The notes under the pieces were generated by a model. The model worked only from the letters and a program-made list of their open reading frames with translations. It had not been told where the DNA came from and ran no database searches. DNA of 64,000 nt from CAZZKG01 sp964654825 (GTDB taxonomy: Bacteria; Gemmatimonadota; CAZMKB01): positions 1 through 64,000 of the forward strand of contig CAZZKG010000015.1 of NCBI GenBank assembly GCA_964654825.1, in the 5' to 3' direction. A program made the position numbers and the translations under genes. How positions within the stretch are numbered: position 1 is the stretch's first letter; the number at the start of each line of letters is the position of its first letter. Positions 10,401-16,963 of the stretch are shown piece after piece.

Positions 10401-10872
10401 ACGCCGGGGACTCGAACTCAGTGCGGAGGCCGGCCGCGGAAACGAGGCGAGAGAGAGGACCGGCGCCTTCGACCAGGTCAGGTTCATACATCTGGGCGGA
10501 GAGGTCGCTTATCAGGTCGGGGAGACGCTGAGGATGTCTGTGAAGTTCAAAGGTGAGGATCGGGAACTCGGAGGCGGGTACGGAGCGCGTCTCTATGAGT
10601 TCTCACCGGGGATTACCCGTTTCTTCAGATCGCGCGGCCGTCTCAATGTTGATCTTGATCTGGTAAAAGCAGACGGCAGGGTGGAGAATTACCTGACTTC
10701 CCTGTGGCTTCTGAAAGGGAAGGAATTCGGTCTCAATTCACGGCTCGGGATCGAGGGAGAATACCGGATAGGCAGCTCACTCCTGTTTATCGGCCGATTG
10801 TCTCTGAGAAAAACCGCCGGTCAGCGATATGTGAGAAGCGGCGGAAACACCGAGCTCAGGTATTTATTCTGA
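7453..10872 (+). CDS. Large predicted outer-membrane protein with paired Ig-like domains and GxGDY repeats
   Basis: A 1139-residue exported protein (signal peptide about 1-27). Two similar domains are visible. One at residues 57-99 has VSVRVGDSDLSVGEDYEVN and TGTVRFL. The other at about 302-352 has GSEKVYLDGRLLERG, DYIVNYNEGNITF and a closing VEFEY. Between 422 and 487 lie four repeats of Y-V/F-G-x-G-x-G-D-Y (422-430, 446-454, 461-468 degenerate, 479-487), part of them in an acidic stretch. Residues about 500-1139 are long alternating polar/hydrophobic strands rich in Glu, Arg, Gly and Tyr, and the protein ends in ...ELRYLF, an aromatic barrel terminus. I read this as a large beta-barrel with a periplasmic or surface N-terminal region. 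From memory, similar VYLDG-DY-V-D-Y modules occur in FCB surface proteins including SprA/Sov. A T9SS translocon role is possible but unproven. It overlaps the Omp85 gene by 1 base (TGATG). Confidence 0.62.
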   Translation: MRSRYHHLPKIRFFLFTLSLCLFLTEADDLSALQERLRFISGETSYELGARPLREGSVSVRVGDSDLSVGEDYEVNHFTGTVRFLRSFSPGTIFLVTFEMAGSPFLSYSLAEVLPVLPADSLPAYDDTANFREVRTNRGKKEKSRGLFDLPSSNLKIAGEKVLSMEVSADRGAVLSQSLDLSVGGNITEGTDLRVYLSDSAMPVEADGSSKEVRELDKVSVSVTGRNAAATVGAYSFELDGYELTQVKKNLEGFSSNIRGNGFTIGGAGAVSGGEFTVDSFQGVEGKQGPYFLKDSSGRSGIVIIAGSEKVYLDGRLLERGARGDYIVNYNEGNITFTDRNMITSYSRLDVEFEYANSTYRKSFVATDGSINLGDRSLVRGFIMREHDMEGSPVSGEFSENELAQLASYEGEGEILLSGGRYVGEGEGDYRLRDAESDEEEDHFEYVGAGKGDYQVTFTRVQQGEGDYGLDPGTTQFVYFGEGQGDYLAARKVRPPTSRVTSGAAFRYEEEGRFSLGGEGFLSAIDHNTFSSGASRQEAMAFDLGGSLEDRELSVGNRGLGTYSLGLKQRYLGNGFEVSGRLYEADFSRHWGVSTGYEGSGESTSEASIGYSLADLFDVSTQLGFLERGNGEGSRRREIRAGLSPFAGTKVGLVRESAVFTAMTPNSLLADGRVSRTKTSAEKKFGRWLTSFQSENETRIEPTGSGAADEGKKRDTMRATMRGDIGKSIGLSVSAMRESGEQRTAGAWRDWMKAGEGDLELNYRPGTSSSFNTHLAHRLTRFTGTENGVFGTTIGRLEYYNFPASGNHRTHVSYELTNTSRVKNKVTFLPERSESEGEYLEDGTYVGREEGTHRKEVLSESDVGERIVKVSLSGVQTTDLSMFLPVSNSLSSLNLTSTFHLVEENNALADRGLYTFTSADRFSEDHSVYSENNLREELEARWNEKGLSLKIEYILNHVLDNRYENLMSGNRLESATLFVKSRSRRGLELSAEAGRGNEARERTGAFDQVRFIHLGGEVAYQVGETLRMSVKFKGEDRELGGGYGARLYEFSPGITRFFRSRGRLNVDLDLVKADGRVENYLTSLWLLKGKEFGLNSRLGIEGEYRIGSSLLFIGRLSLRKTAGQRYVRSGGNTELRYLF

Positions 10873-12404
10873 TGGAAGAGAAAAGAGTGGTCATCTGGAA
10901 AACAAAAAGTCGTACCCTGCTGTTGACTCTCATTGTCATGATCTCAGTCGCTGTCCGGGTCAGACCGGCGTCGTGTGATGACGTGACAACAGGTTCCACA
11001 GATCAGCTGATCACCAGGATCGATATAAAAGGGGCCACGAGCATGCCTGAGGAACTGCTCTCGAGGGCAGTCGGTATAACGACCGGCATGAGGTATGAGA
11101 AGGAATCGCTCGAAGTATCCTGCTCACGCCTCTTGAAACTCTATGGCGATTCCGGTTATCCCTGGGCAAAAGTCAACGTATACGTGCGTGAGGATAATCA
11201 GTCGGAAGGGTATGAAGTTCTTTTCTCACTCGAGGAGGGGAGAAGGGCGCGTTTCGATGAAGTCCTGTTCGCCGGTAACAGAATCACGCGGACACAGGTA
11301 CTCGAACGACAGCTCGGTGTCAGGAAAGGAGATCTGTTCTCCATCGCTCATCTCGAAGAAGGAAGGAAAAAACTCCGCAGCTGGGATTTATACGACGAGG
11401 TTCTGGAACCGAAGGTGTACGAGGAGAGTAATCCATACCGGGTCTCGGTTCTGGTCCCGATCAGGGAATCCAGACCTAATCTGCTGTCGGGTATGCTCGG
11501 GTTCGGGTCAGGCAGAGAAGGAACCAGAAAAGTGTGGGGGAACGTAAACTTTCTCATGAGGAATATCTCCGGGACGGCCAGGCGATTCGAATTGCGCTGG
11601 TCCCAGGCTTCTGTTGATGAAAGATCACTCGTTGTGTCCTACCGTGAACCCTGGCTCGCCGGGAGCCCGGTAGCCGCGGACCTCTCATACGCACAGCGTC
11701 TGCGGGATGGCGTGTTCATGCAGATGGAATTCGGCGCCGGATTCTCCGCCGTCTTCTCCGATCTCGGGAGAGCCGGTGCCGGTTTCTCTCACGAACGCAT
11801 CTACCCGCACGGAGAGGGTGATACTCAGTATGGGACGAGTGAGAAGAACAGTGTAACCGCATCACTGGACTGGACCGGCAACCGGATGTCAGATATATTT
11901 CCGCGACTCGAGCAGCTGGATCTGGGGGTTTCATACGGCGTGAGGACCGAAGAGGGGGAGACCGCCAATGAGACTATCGTCAGCTCCGAACTCGTGACTC
12001 CGGTCTGGGGCAGGAGGGCTCTCCAGGTGCGGGTGCACGCCGGAATGAGGGCAGCGTTTCGGTCGGGGGATCAGTACCCGGCGTATCTCACCGTACCGTT
12101 CGGCGGGTCTCACACGGTGAGGGGGCACAGGGATGGTGAGCTGTACATTCTCAGAGGAGTGTGGGCTCAGAATGAGCTCCTGCTGCTCAGGGGTGGCGGG
12201 AGTGATTTTCATCTTTTCTTAGACCAGGCTGTCACGTCATCTCCCGTCGATGATTCGACGCTGGTGACCTCCCACCTGTCGGGTTTTGGAGGAGGGATCA
12301 GGGCACAGACGGGTGCCGGGCTCCTGGAACTGGACCTCGCCCTGACTCCGGGAAAAGGTTTTGGCGAGGCCAGAATACATGTCGGCTTCAGAGAGGAATT
12401 CTAA
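10872..12404 (+). CDS. Omp85 (BamA/TamA-like) outer-membrane assembly protein
   Basis: A 510-residue protein. ATG 10872 overlaps the previous stop (TGATG), so the longer upstream reading in this frame is not used. Residues 1 to about 36 are a signal sequence with a long charged N-region. Two POTRA-like domains follow (about 45-115 with ITRIDIKGATSMPEELLSRA, and about 120-195 with FDEVLFAGNRITRTQVLER). The C-terminal part is a 16-strand-type barrel with the diagnostic L6 motif VRGH (GGSHTVRGHRDGEL) and a terminal Phe. With two POTRA domains and 510 residues it is shorter than BamA (five POTRAs) and closer to TamA-like members. Its coupling to the large barrel gene suggests it helps insert that protein or other members of this locus. 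Confidence 0.86.
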   Translation: MEEKRVVIWKTKSRTLLLTLIVMISVAVRVRPASCDDVTTGSTDQLITRIDIKGATSMPEELLSRAVGITTGMRYEKESLEVSCSRLLKLYGDSGYPWAKVNVYVREDNQSEGYEVLFSLEEGRRARFDEVLFAGNRITRTQVLERQLGVRKGDLFSIAHLEEGRKKLRSWDLYDEVLEPKVYEESNPYRVSVLVPIRESRPNLLSGMLGFGSGREGTRKVWGNVNFLMRNISGTARRFELRWSQASVDERSLVVSYREPWLAGSPVAADLSYAQRLRDGVFMQMEFGAGFSAVFSDLGRAGAGFSHERIYPHGEGDTQYGTSEKNSVTASLDWTGNRMSDIFPRLEQLDLGVSYGVRTEEGETANETIVSSELVTPVWGRRALQVRVHAGMRAAFRSGDQYPAYLTVPFGGSHTVRGHRDGELYILRGVWAQNELLLLRGGGSDFHLFLDQAVTSSPVDDSTLVTSHLSGFGGGIRAQTGAGLLELDLALTPGKGFGEARIHVGFREEF

Positions 12405-12408
12405 CCGG

Positions 12409-13458
12409 ATGAACGGCCGTATGAAAGGACAGAAGAATGAGTACGTGTCGGTGATGCACGTTCACACCAGTTTTTCCGACGGTCACTCGGACGTCGAAGG
12501 GATCGCCGCCGAAGCGGCTGAAACGGGAGTGGACATCGTTTTTATTACCGACCACTCGAACGACGACGTAAGGAAACTGGGTAAGGAAGGCTGGTACGGT
12601 GATGTGCTCGTCGTGGCGGGATATGAGCTCAACGATCCCCGGAACAAGAATCACTACCTCGTATTCGATGTGGACGAGTGCCTCGACGGGAACACCGGTG
12701 CGCGTGAGTATGTGAAGGAGGTCCGCCGGAGGGGAGGGTTGGGGTTCCTCGCGCATCCGGACGAGCGGCGTGATGCCTTCCCCGAACATCCGCCGTATGA
12801 GTGGACGGACTGGGACATCGACGGTTTCGACGGGATCGAGATATGGAATTATATGTCCGAATGGATGGAAATGCTGCGACCGGGAAAGCAGTTTTTTTAT
12901 CTCCTTTTCCCTGACCGCGCTATTTTTGGTCCCACGGAAAAAGTACTCGAATTCTGGGACAGGGCGGCGAGGGATAGAAACGTGGTGGCCGTAGGTTCTG
13001 CCGATGCTCACTGTCACCAGCATCCTCTTCTGTGGTTTACCGTACCGATATTCCCCTACCGGAAACTGTTCAGAAGGATCAGGACGCATCTGTTGACCCG
13101 GACCGGTCTGACGCGTGATCCGGCGATCGACAGGAAGCTGGTCTTTGAAGCACTGCGGGCGGGGAGTGTCTATATATCCAACTACCGCTACGGTGACGCC
13201 TCCGGATTCTCCTTCTGTGCCGGTGACGGCGAAACACAGGTCGGCATGGGTGAAGAGATTCCTCTGTCACCTGATGTTACACTCACTGCCCGTCTTCCCC
13301 TGAAAGCTAAAATGATACTGATCTGTGATGGTGAAACCGTTATGGTGAAGAGAGGGAGGACCCTGGAATTTGTCCCGACCCGCACCGGATGCTACCGCGT
13401 CGAGGCGGGAAGGCGGGGAAAACCGTGGATTTATTCCAACATGATACGGGTCGTGTAA
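12409..13458 (+). CDS. PHP-domain metal-dependent phosphoesterase
   Basis: A 349-residue protein from ATG 12409; ATG 12421 four codons later is an alternative. PHP metal ligands are visible in order: MHVHTSFSDGHSD (HxH and Asp), FITDHSND, a glutamate in AGYELNDP, FLAHPDERRD, and the C-terminal GSADAHCHQ (DxH). The family cleaves phosphoester bonds using two or three divalent metals. The closest relatives are the stand-alone CehA/YciV-like enzymes, and a C-terminal extension of about 100 residues (about 250-349) looks like a small beta domain. No signal peptide is seen, so it is probably cytoplasmic although the preceding genes are exported. It starts 5 bases after the Omp85 stop. The substrate cannot be inferred. 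Confidence 0.82.
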   Translation: MNGRMKGQKNEYVSVMHVHTSFSDGHSDVEGIAAEAAETGVDIVFITDHSNDDVRKLGKEGWYGDVLVVAGYELNDPRNKNHYLVFDVDECLDGNTGAREYVKEVRRRGGLGFLAHPDERRDAFPEHPPYEWTDWDIDGFDGIEIWNYMSEWMEMLRPGKQFFYLLFPDRAIFGPTEKVLEFWDRAARDRNVVAVGSADAHCHQHPLLWFTVPIFPYRKLFRRIRTHLLTRTGLTRDPAIDRKLVFEALRAGSVYISNYRYGDASGFSFCAGDGETQVGMGEEIPLSPDVTLTARLPLKAKMILICDGETVMVKRGRTLEFVPTRTGCYRVEAGRRGKPWIYSNMIRVV

Positions 13459-13478
13459 GTGAGGCATCGAGCGGTTTT

Positions 13479-13507
13479 TTGGATTTTTTCCGGGATGATA
13501 TTATATT
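13479..13507 (+). promoter_or_regulatory. Possible promoter of the SRP RNA gene
   Basis: A -10 box TATATT (13502-13507) sits 17 bases after a weak -35 TTGGAT (13479-13484). The predicted start near 13514 is about 17-20 bases before the SRP RNA stem, so a short leader would be trimmed. The -35 match is only 3 of 6. Confidence 0.4.
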
Positions 13508-13530
13508 ATGAGTTCTTCACTAGGTTTTTG

Positions 13531-13810
13531 TGGATGGCCGCACTAGACGGGGAGTTAGCGGTGCCCTGTACCTGAAATCCGCTCCAGCAGGGTCGAAATC
13601 CCGTCATGAGGCTTCCGGTTCTCATTTACCCGAGCCGGTAGGAGATGTTGATCGCCCGGGTCCTGTGGGTCAGGCGCTACGAACCTGGTCAGGTCCTGGC
13701 GGAAGCAGCCATAAGTAGATGATTCTGATTGCACGGGTGTGCCTGGGCAGGAGTCGATCTACCGGTTTCGGGGGTGGGATCTGCTGTCGAAGACGGGGTG
13801 CGGCCGTCTT
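13531..13810 (+). ncRNA. ffs: Large-type bacterial signal recognition particle RNA
   Basis: About 275 bases. The 5' part GCACTAGACGGGGAG, TAGCGGTGCCCTGTACC and AATCCGCTCCAGCAGGG is the Alu domain known from the Bacillus-type 6S-like SRP RNA. The universally conserved domain IV, GGTCAGGTCC followed by GGAAGCAGCC, lies at 13687-13710. Outer ends pair: GGCCGCAC (13536-13543) with GTGCGGCC (13798-13805), followed by a T-rich CTTTTCT that probably ends transcription. The tetraloop between GGTCC and GGAAGC is TGGC (13697-13700) instead of the common GGAA, which fits the URRC class. It binds Ffh and guides co-translational membrane targeting; the Alu domain can bind HU-like protein or pause elongation. 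Exact ends are approximate. Confidence 0.93.
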
Positions 13811-13813
13811 TTC

Positions 13814-14386
13814 TCAGAAAATGAACGAAATCCCTGCCGTCACCTGTGTATTTGCGAGAGCGTCGGCCTCGAGGAACGGCCTGACATGTCTCACGGACAG
13901 CGAGAGTCCCGCATTCCGGTGAACCCTCACTTTTATGCCGCCCCCGAACATGATCGTTGTGTACCCGAAATCCGGTTCACGGGGAACATCTATTTCCATT
14001 CGTCCGACACCGAGATCGACGAACGGATAGACGCTGCTTCCGGTAGGTATGTCGTAGAACATGTCGAAGTTCAGAAACACAATGTCACCACCCCACTTCT
14101 GACCGAATTCAGTGCGAGAAGCAGGGACATCCGCGATCTCGAAGGCGATCCCGAGCTCGTCGACAACGCGGAAACCGATGTCGATCCCGATGATTCCATC
14201 GCTCACTTCGGTAAAACCCGTTAGGGCTTCGAAGGAAGCGGCATCGGAGAGTGAAATGATACCGATACGGGGGGTGAGGTAGACACTTGGTTCACCATGC
14301 ACCCAGTGATGTCTACGAATCGCGAACGCACTGCCGGATGTGCTTGTGATCAGGACGAAAAGAAGGACACTCACTGACCTTTTCAT
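13814..14386 (-). CDS. OmpA-like N-terminal-type outer-membrane beta-barrel protein
   Basis: A 190-residue protein on the minus strand. The start at 14386 (MKRSVSVLLF) is chosen over an upstream ATG because GAGAGAGGTGT precedes it and a good signal peptide follows (to about SAFA, residue 21). The mature protein has eight amphipathic strands: PSVYLTPRIGIIS, GIIGIDIGFRV, LGIAFEIADV, DIVFLNFDMFYDI, SVYPFVDLGVG, YTTIMFGGGIKV and GLSLSVRHVR, ending in ITFIF-like aromatic ISFIF. This is the eight-stranded OmpX/OmpA/opacity-protein fold; no peptidoglycan-binding domain follows. It converges with the SRP RNA gene, leaving a few bases between. Specific role unknown. Confidence 0.82.
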   Translation of the reverse strand: MKRSVSVLLFVLITSTSGSAFAIRRHHWVHGEPSVYLTPRIGIISLSDAASFEALTGFTEVSDGIIGIDIGFRVVDELGIAFEIADVPASRTEFGQKWGGDIVFLNFDMFYDIPTGSSVYPFVDLGVGRMEIDVPREPDFGYTTIMFGGGIKVRVHRNAGLSLSVRHVRPFLEADALANTQVTAGISFIF

Positions 14387-14422
14387 AGGACACCTCTCTC
14401 TTTCGATTGAGCCTGGGGCCAT

Positions 14423-14740
14423 TATTTAAATCTCCGTAAGTTATATGGTATCAGCATCATTATGGCATCGCTTCATGTTGTCTGTTAGGTCTGTCGCTCG
14501 GACTCACAAGAGGTAAAAAGCAAGTTTCATACCCTTATGACGCGGACTCAGCGCAGGGTGCCGTAGGGCCGCAGGTTGAGCAGTCAGATCAGGAGATGTG
14601 GGGTTGATTCCGGGCAGGGGAGGAAGTAAAGTGAGTTCCCCGGACGATGCCGTGTGCAACTAGGACATCACTTTCGAAGAGCTCATCGTCCCAACATCAC
14701 GCACACCCCAGGGAACTCAGAAATACAGGCAGCAGCTTGA
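14423..14740. other. Non-coding stretch, no recognised gene
   Basis: About 320 bases between the divergently read OmpA-like gene and the small membrane-protein gene. No convincing coding frame with a ribosome-binding site was found on either strand. The right half contains nested and crossing inverted repeats (listed separately). The left part should hold the minus-strand promoter of the barrel gene, but no clear -35/-10 pair was seen. Confidence 0.6.
14632..14719. other. Candidate structured RNA or cis-element with pseudoknot potential
   Basis: Three perfect complementary pairs occur in 88 bases. TGAGTTCCC (14632-14640) pairs with GGGAACTCA (14711-14719) and closes the unit. Inside, GGACGATG (14642-14649) pairs with CATCGTCC (14684-14691), and GTGTGC (14652-14657) pairs with GCACAC (14701-14706). 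The two inner stems cross, as in an H-type pseudoknot. No match to tmRNA, RNase P or 6S RNA consensus was recognised. Strand is undecided and chance pairing is possible. Confidence 0.35.
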
Positions 14741-14902
14741 TCAGCCCACCTTCTCATTATCGAAGAGCTTCTCCAGCGAGCGTTCCCGCATTGTTGACTC
14801 GATCTCTTCGAGCATATCATCCGCATGACCTGCGATCATACAGAGGGAAGCCGCAAGGAGAGCTCCCAGGAATGCCACAATAGCCAGAATAGCGATGAAC
14901 AT
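14741..14902 (-). CDS. Small single-pass membrane protein, hypothetical
   Basis: A 53-residue minus-strand protein starting MFIAILAIVAFLGALLAASL. The start is placed at 14902 because GGGAGAG lies about 6 bases upstream; an in-frame ATG at 14941 would add a polar 13-residue leader inconsistent with this site. One hydrophobic helix (residues 2-22) is followed by an acidic, probably helical tail containing DDMLEEIESTMRERSLEKLF. No family is recognised. The layout (N-terminal anchor, charged cytoplasmic tail) resembles many small envelope-associated or regulatory peptides. It is transcribed toward the structured stretch. Confidence 0.5.
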   Translation of the reverse strand: MFIAILAIVAFLGALLAASLCMIAGHADDMLEEIESTMRERSLEKLFDNEKVG

Positions 14903-15021
14903 ACGTCTCTCTCCCGGTGTAAACCATAGAGTAGATACCACTTTGTTTTTCGCACGATCCGTGCCAGAGTGTTTCGATCTCTGAGGGTGTTCATGACACG
15001 GTGCCGGTCGTTATAATGTAT

Positions 15022-15050
15022 TTGCCAATGATGAGTTGCATGAATATATT
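15022..15050 (+). promoter_or_regulatory. Sigma-70 type promoter of the SH3 lipoprotein gene
   Basis: TTGCCA (15022-15027), 17-base spacer, TATATT (15045-15050); each box matches consensus at 5 of 6. The predicted start near 15057 gives a leader of about 45 bases before the ATG at 15102. Confidence 0.72.
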
Positions 15051-15101
15051 ACCTGACGGGAACCTACTACTTTTTTCCTCTGCGATCGGCTGGTGAGTAA
15101 A

Positions 15102-16004
15102 ATGTGCACAGTTCATGAAAGATGTCTCCTTCTGCTCATCCTCGTTTCGGGATCGATTCTCACCTCCTGCGGCGGTGACGTTCCGAAGGGTGACATAGCA
15201 GGCGGTGTCAAGCCATTCGGTGTAGAGAACATATTCCTGGGAAAAGGGGAAAATGACGAATTAATCGTGGAAGCTCACTACCGTAACCAGGTTCTCGATG
15301 GGGACAAACTGCAGCTCATTGTCATGTTCCTCCCTTCTGAGAATTTCGAGTTCGAGGAAGCGTACCGGGGTTTCTCGAGGATTTCGTATTACAAGCTGAA
15401 GAAAAAGACACCTCTCACGCTCTATTCCGAAGACAGGAAATCGGTGTTCAAGTTACAGAAATCTTACACTGCCCGTTCGATAGATCCTTTCGACGTAGTC
15501 TTCGAGAAAAAAAAGAGTGTCGAGTTTATCCCCGATTCTCTCGATTCCATGAGCCTGTTTTTCAAAGGTGTGGTGAGGTGGGAGAGGGTCACTAAAGATA
15601 ATGTCGGCAAGTGGAGTAAGACCAAAGAAGCGTTACAGAAGGAAGCGGCTCGGAGGAGGGAAGCACTGAAGAGGAAGAGAGGAATGAAGAAAACGGAAGA
15701 AGAGTTCGGTGAAGGCGAAGGCCTCTGGGTCTCCGTCAATTCGACCTACGTCTTCGAAAAGAGAGATGCAAAGTCGAAGATCCTCGCGAAACTCCCTCTC
15801 GGCACTTTTCTCGATCAGGTGAAGCCGAGTGATAAAAACTGGTATGAGATCGTGTACGGAGATCCTCCGATAACGGGTTTTGTCCCGGCTCTCATGCTGG
15901 CCACTTCAGAGCAAGAGGCACTCAGCTGGGAGGAGGAGATGAATCCGATACCAGTTGATACTCCGCTGGAACCCGAACCCGACACTACGCTGAGCGATGA
16001 ATAG
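15102..16004 (+). CDS. Lipoprotein with C-terminal SH3-like domain
   Basis: A 300-residue protein. ATG 15102 is preferred (GGTGAG about 8 bases upstream); GTG 15093 in frame is the alternative. The signal peptide ends in a lipobox LTSC, giving lipidated Cys near residue 23 followed by GGD. Residues about 35-165 form a beta-rich domain, then a basic/acidic coiled-coil linker (about 170-210, rich in KEAARRREALKRK). Residues about 213-275 form a bacterial SH3-like domain (LWVSVNSTYVFEKRD...GFVPALML). The tail is Pro/Glu-rich. SH3b domains usually bind peptidoglycan or peptides, so it may bridge membrane and wall. It has its own promoter and is followed by tRNA-Val. No specific family recognised. 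Confidence 0.72.
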   Translation: MCTVHERCLLLLILVSGSILTSCGGDVPKGDIAGGVKPFGVENIFLGKGENDELIVEAHYRNQVLDGDKLQLIVMFLPSENFEFEEAYRGFSRISYYKLKKKTPLTLYSEDRKSVFKLQKSYTARSIDPFDVVFEKKKSVEFIPDSLDSMSLFFKGVVRWERVTKDNVGKWSKTKEALQKEAARRREALKRKRGMKKTEEEFGEGEGLWVSVNSTYVFEKRDAKSKILAKLPLGTFLDQVKPSDKNWYEIVYGDPPITGFVPALMLATSEQEALSWEEEMNPIPVDTPLEPEPDTTLSDE

Positions 16005-16027
16005 GATTGGATACAATCTTCCAATTC

Positions 16028-16056
16028 TTGACATGAGCTTCCGGGTTTTGTATGTT
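16028..16056 (+). promoter_or_regulatory. Promoter of tRNA-Val
   Basis: TTGACA (16028-16033), 17-base spacer, TATGTT (16051-16056). The predicted start is about 24 bases before the mature tRNA 5' end, as expected for a precursor trimmed by RNase P. Confidence 0.7.
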
Positions 16057-16086
16057 TCCAGCACAGATTATTTTAAAAATTGAGGT

Positions 16087-16163
16087 GGGCGGTTAGCTCA
16101 GCTGGTTAGAGTACTTGCTTGACATGCAAGAGGTCACTGGTTCGACTCCAGTACCGCCCACCA
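16087..16163 (+). tRNA. tRNA-Val(GAC)
   Basis: A full cloverleaf of 77 bases. The acceptor GGGCGGT (16087-16093) pairs with ACCGCCC (16153-16159), discriminator A16160, and CCA is encoded (16161-16163). The anticodon loop TTGACAT between CTTGC and GCAAG gives GAC (valine). The T loop is TTCGACT. Confidence 0.97.
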
Positions 16164-16248
16164 TTCTTTACGCTCAATACAGCCTGCATGCGCACTGTCT
16201 GTTCGGACATTCCGACGTCCCTTTTCACCTTTCACAACGGAGATCTGC

Positions 16249-16962
16249 ATGGGCACGTCTGAAAACCAGAAGAAACTGTGCGTCATGATATCCGGTTCGG
16301 GTACGAATCTGCAAAGCCTGATCGACAGATTCCCGAACGAAAAGCAGTCGGGAAAACCGGCACGGATTGCCCTCGTCGTCAGTGACAATGCCGAAGCATA
16401 TGGTCTCCGGAGAGCAAGTGACGCGGGGATTCCAGCGACAGTAATCTCTCCGAAGCAGTTCGAGAACAGAGAGGAATTCGGTGCGGCCCACCTCGAGCTC
16501 TTCAGAGATGAGCAGATCGATCTCATCGTTCTGGCAGGTTACCTCAAACTCATCCCGAGGAACGTCATCGAGGAGTTCGAGAACAGGATGATCAATATCC
16601 ATCCGGCGCTCCTCCCATCATTCGGAGGGAAGGGCATGTACGGGGCACGAGTCCACCGGACGGTCATCGAAAACGGGATGAAGATCTCCGGGGCGACGGT
16701 TCACTTTGTGGATGACAAATTTGATCATGGCCCGATTCTTCTCCAGTTTCCGGTGCAGGTCTACTACTCCGACACACCCCAGCGACTGGCCGACAGGATT
16801 CTGCAATTCGAGCACAAGCTCTTGCCTCTCGCTGTCCAGCTGATAACGACCAACCGGGTCGAGGTACGCGGCCGCCGTGTGTTTATAGACGGAGAAGAAG
16901 ACCGGGCGTGGACTGAAAATTACTTTGCCGAACTCGAAGAGGATCAACAGAAGGGGAAGTGA
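16249..16962 (+). CDS. purN: Phosphoribosylglycinamide formyltransferase PurN
   Basis: A 237-residue enzyme of the third step of purine synthesis, transferring a formyl group from 10-formyl-THF to GAR. Landmarks: the phosphate-binding loop MISGSGTNLQSLID near the N-terminus, LAGYLKLIP, the catalytic Asn-His pair in NIHPALLPSFGGKGMYG, and SGATVHFVDDKFDHGPI with the catalytic aspartate. The C-terminus is longer than usual by about 25 charged residues. CGGAG precedes the ATG. It ends 1 base before the purH start, so the two are co-transcribed. purM lies 43 kb away, so the purine genes are scattered. Confidence 0.96.
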   Translation: MGTSENQKKLCVMISGSGTNLQSLIDRFPNEKQSGKPARIALVVSDNAEAYGLRRASDAGIPATVISPKQFENREEFGAAHLELFRDEQIDLIVLAGYLKLIPRNVIEEFENRMINIHPALLPSFGGKGMYGARVHRTVIENGMKISGATVHFVDDKFDHGPILLQFPVQVYYSDTPQRLADRILQFEHKLLPLAVQLITTNRVEVRGRRVFIDGEEDRAWTENYFAELEEDQQKGK

Positions 16963-16963
16963 C

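Noticed and set aside
13530..13922. Short plus-strand open frames across the SRP RNA
   Set aside because: They lie in a clear structural RNA and lack ribosome-binding sites or protein-like composition.
14541..14580. RNase P RNA-like words (GCAGGGTGCC) in the non-coding stretch
   Set aside because: The rest of the RNase P core (GAGGAAAGTCC, ACAGAA) is missing in the right order; chance similarity.
16005..16026. Terminator after the SH3 lipoprotein (ATTGGA/TCCAAT hairpin)
   Set aside because: Six-bp stem only and no T run.
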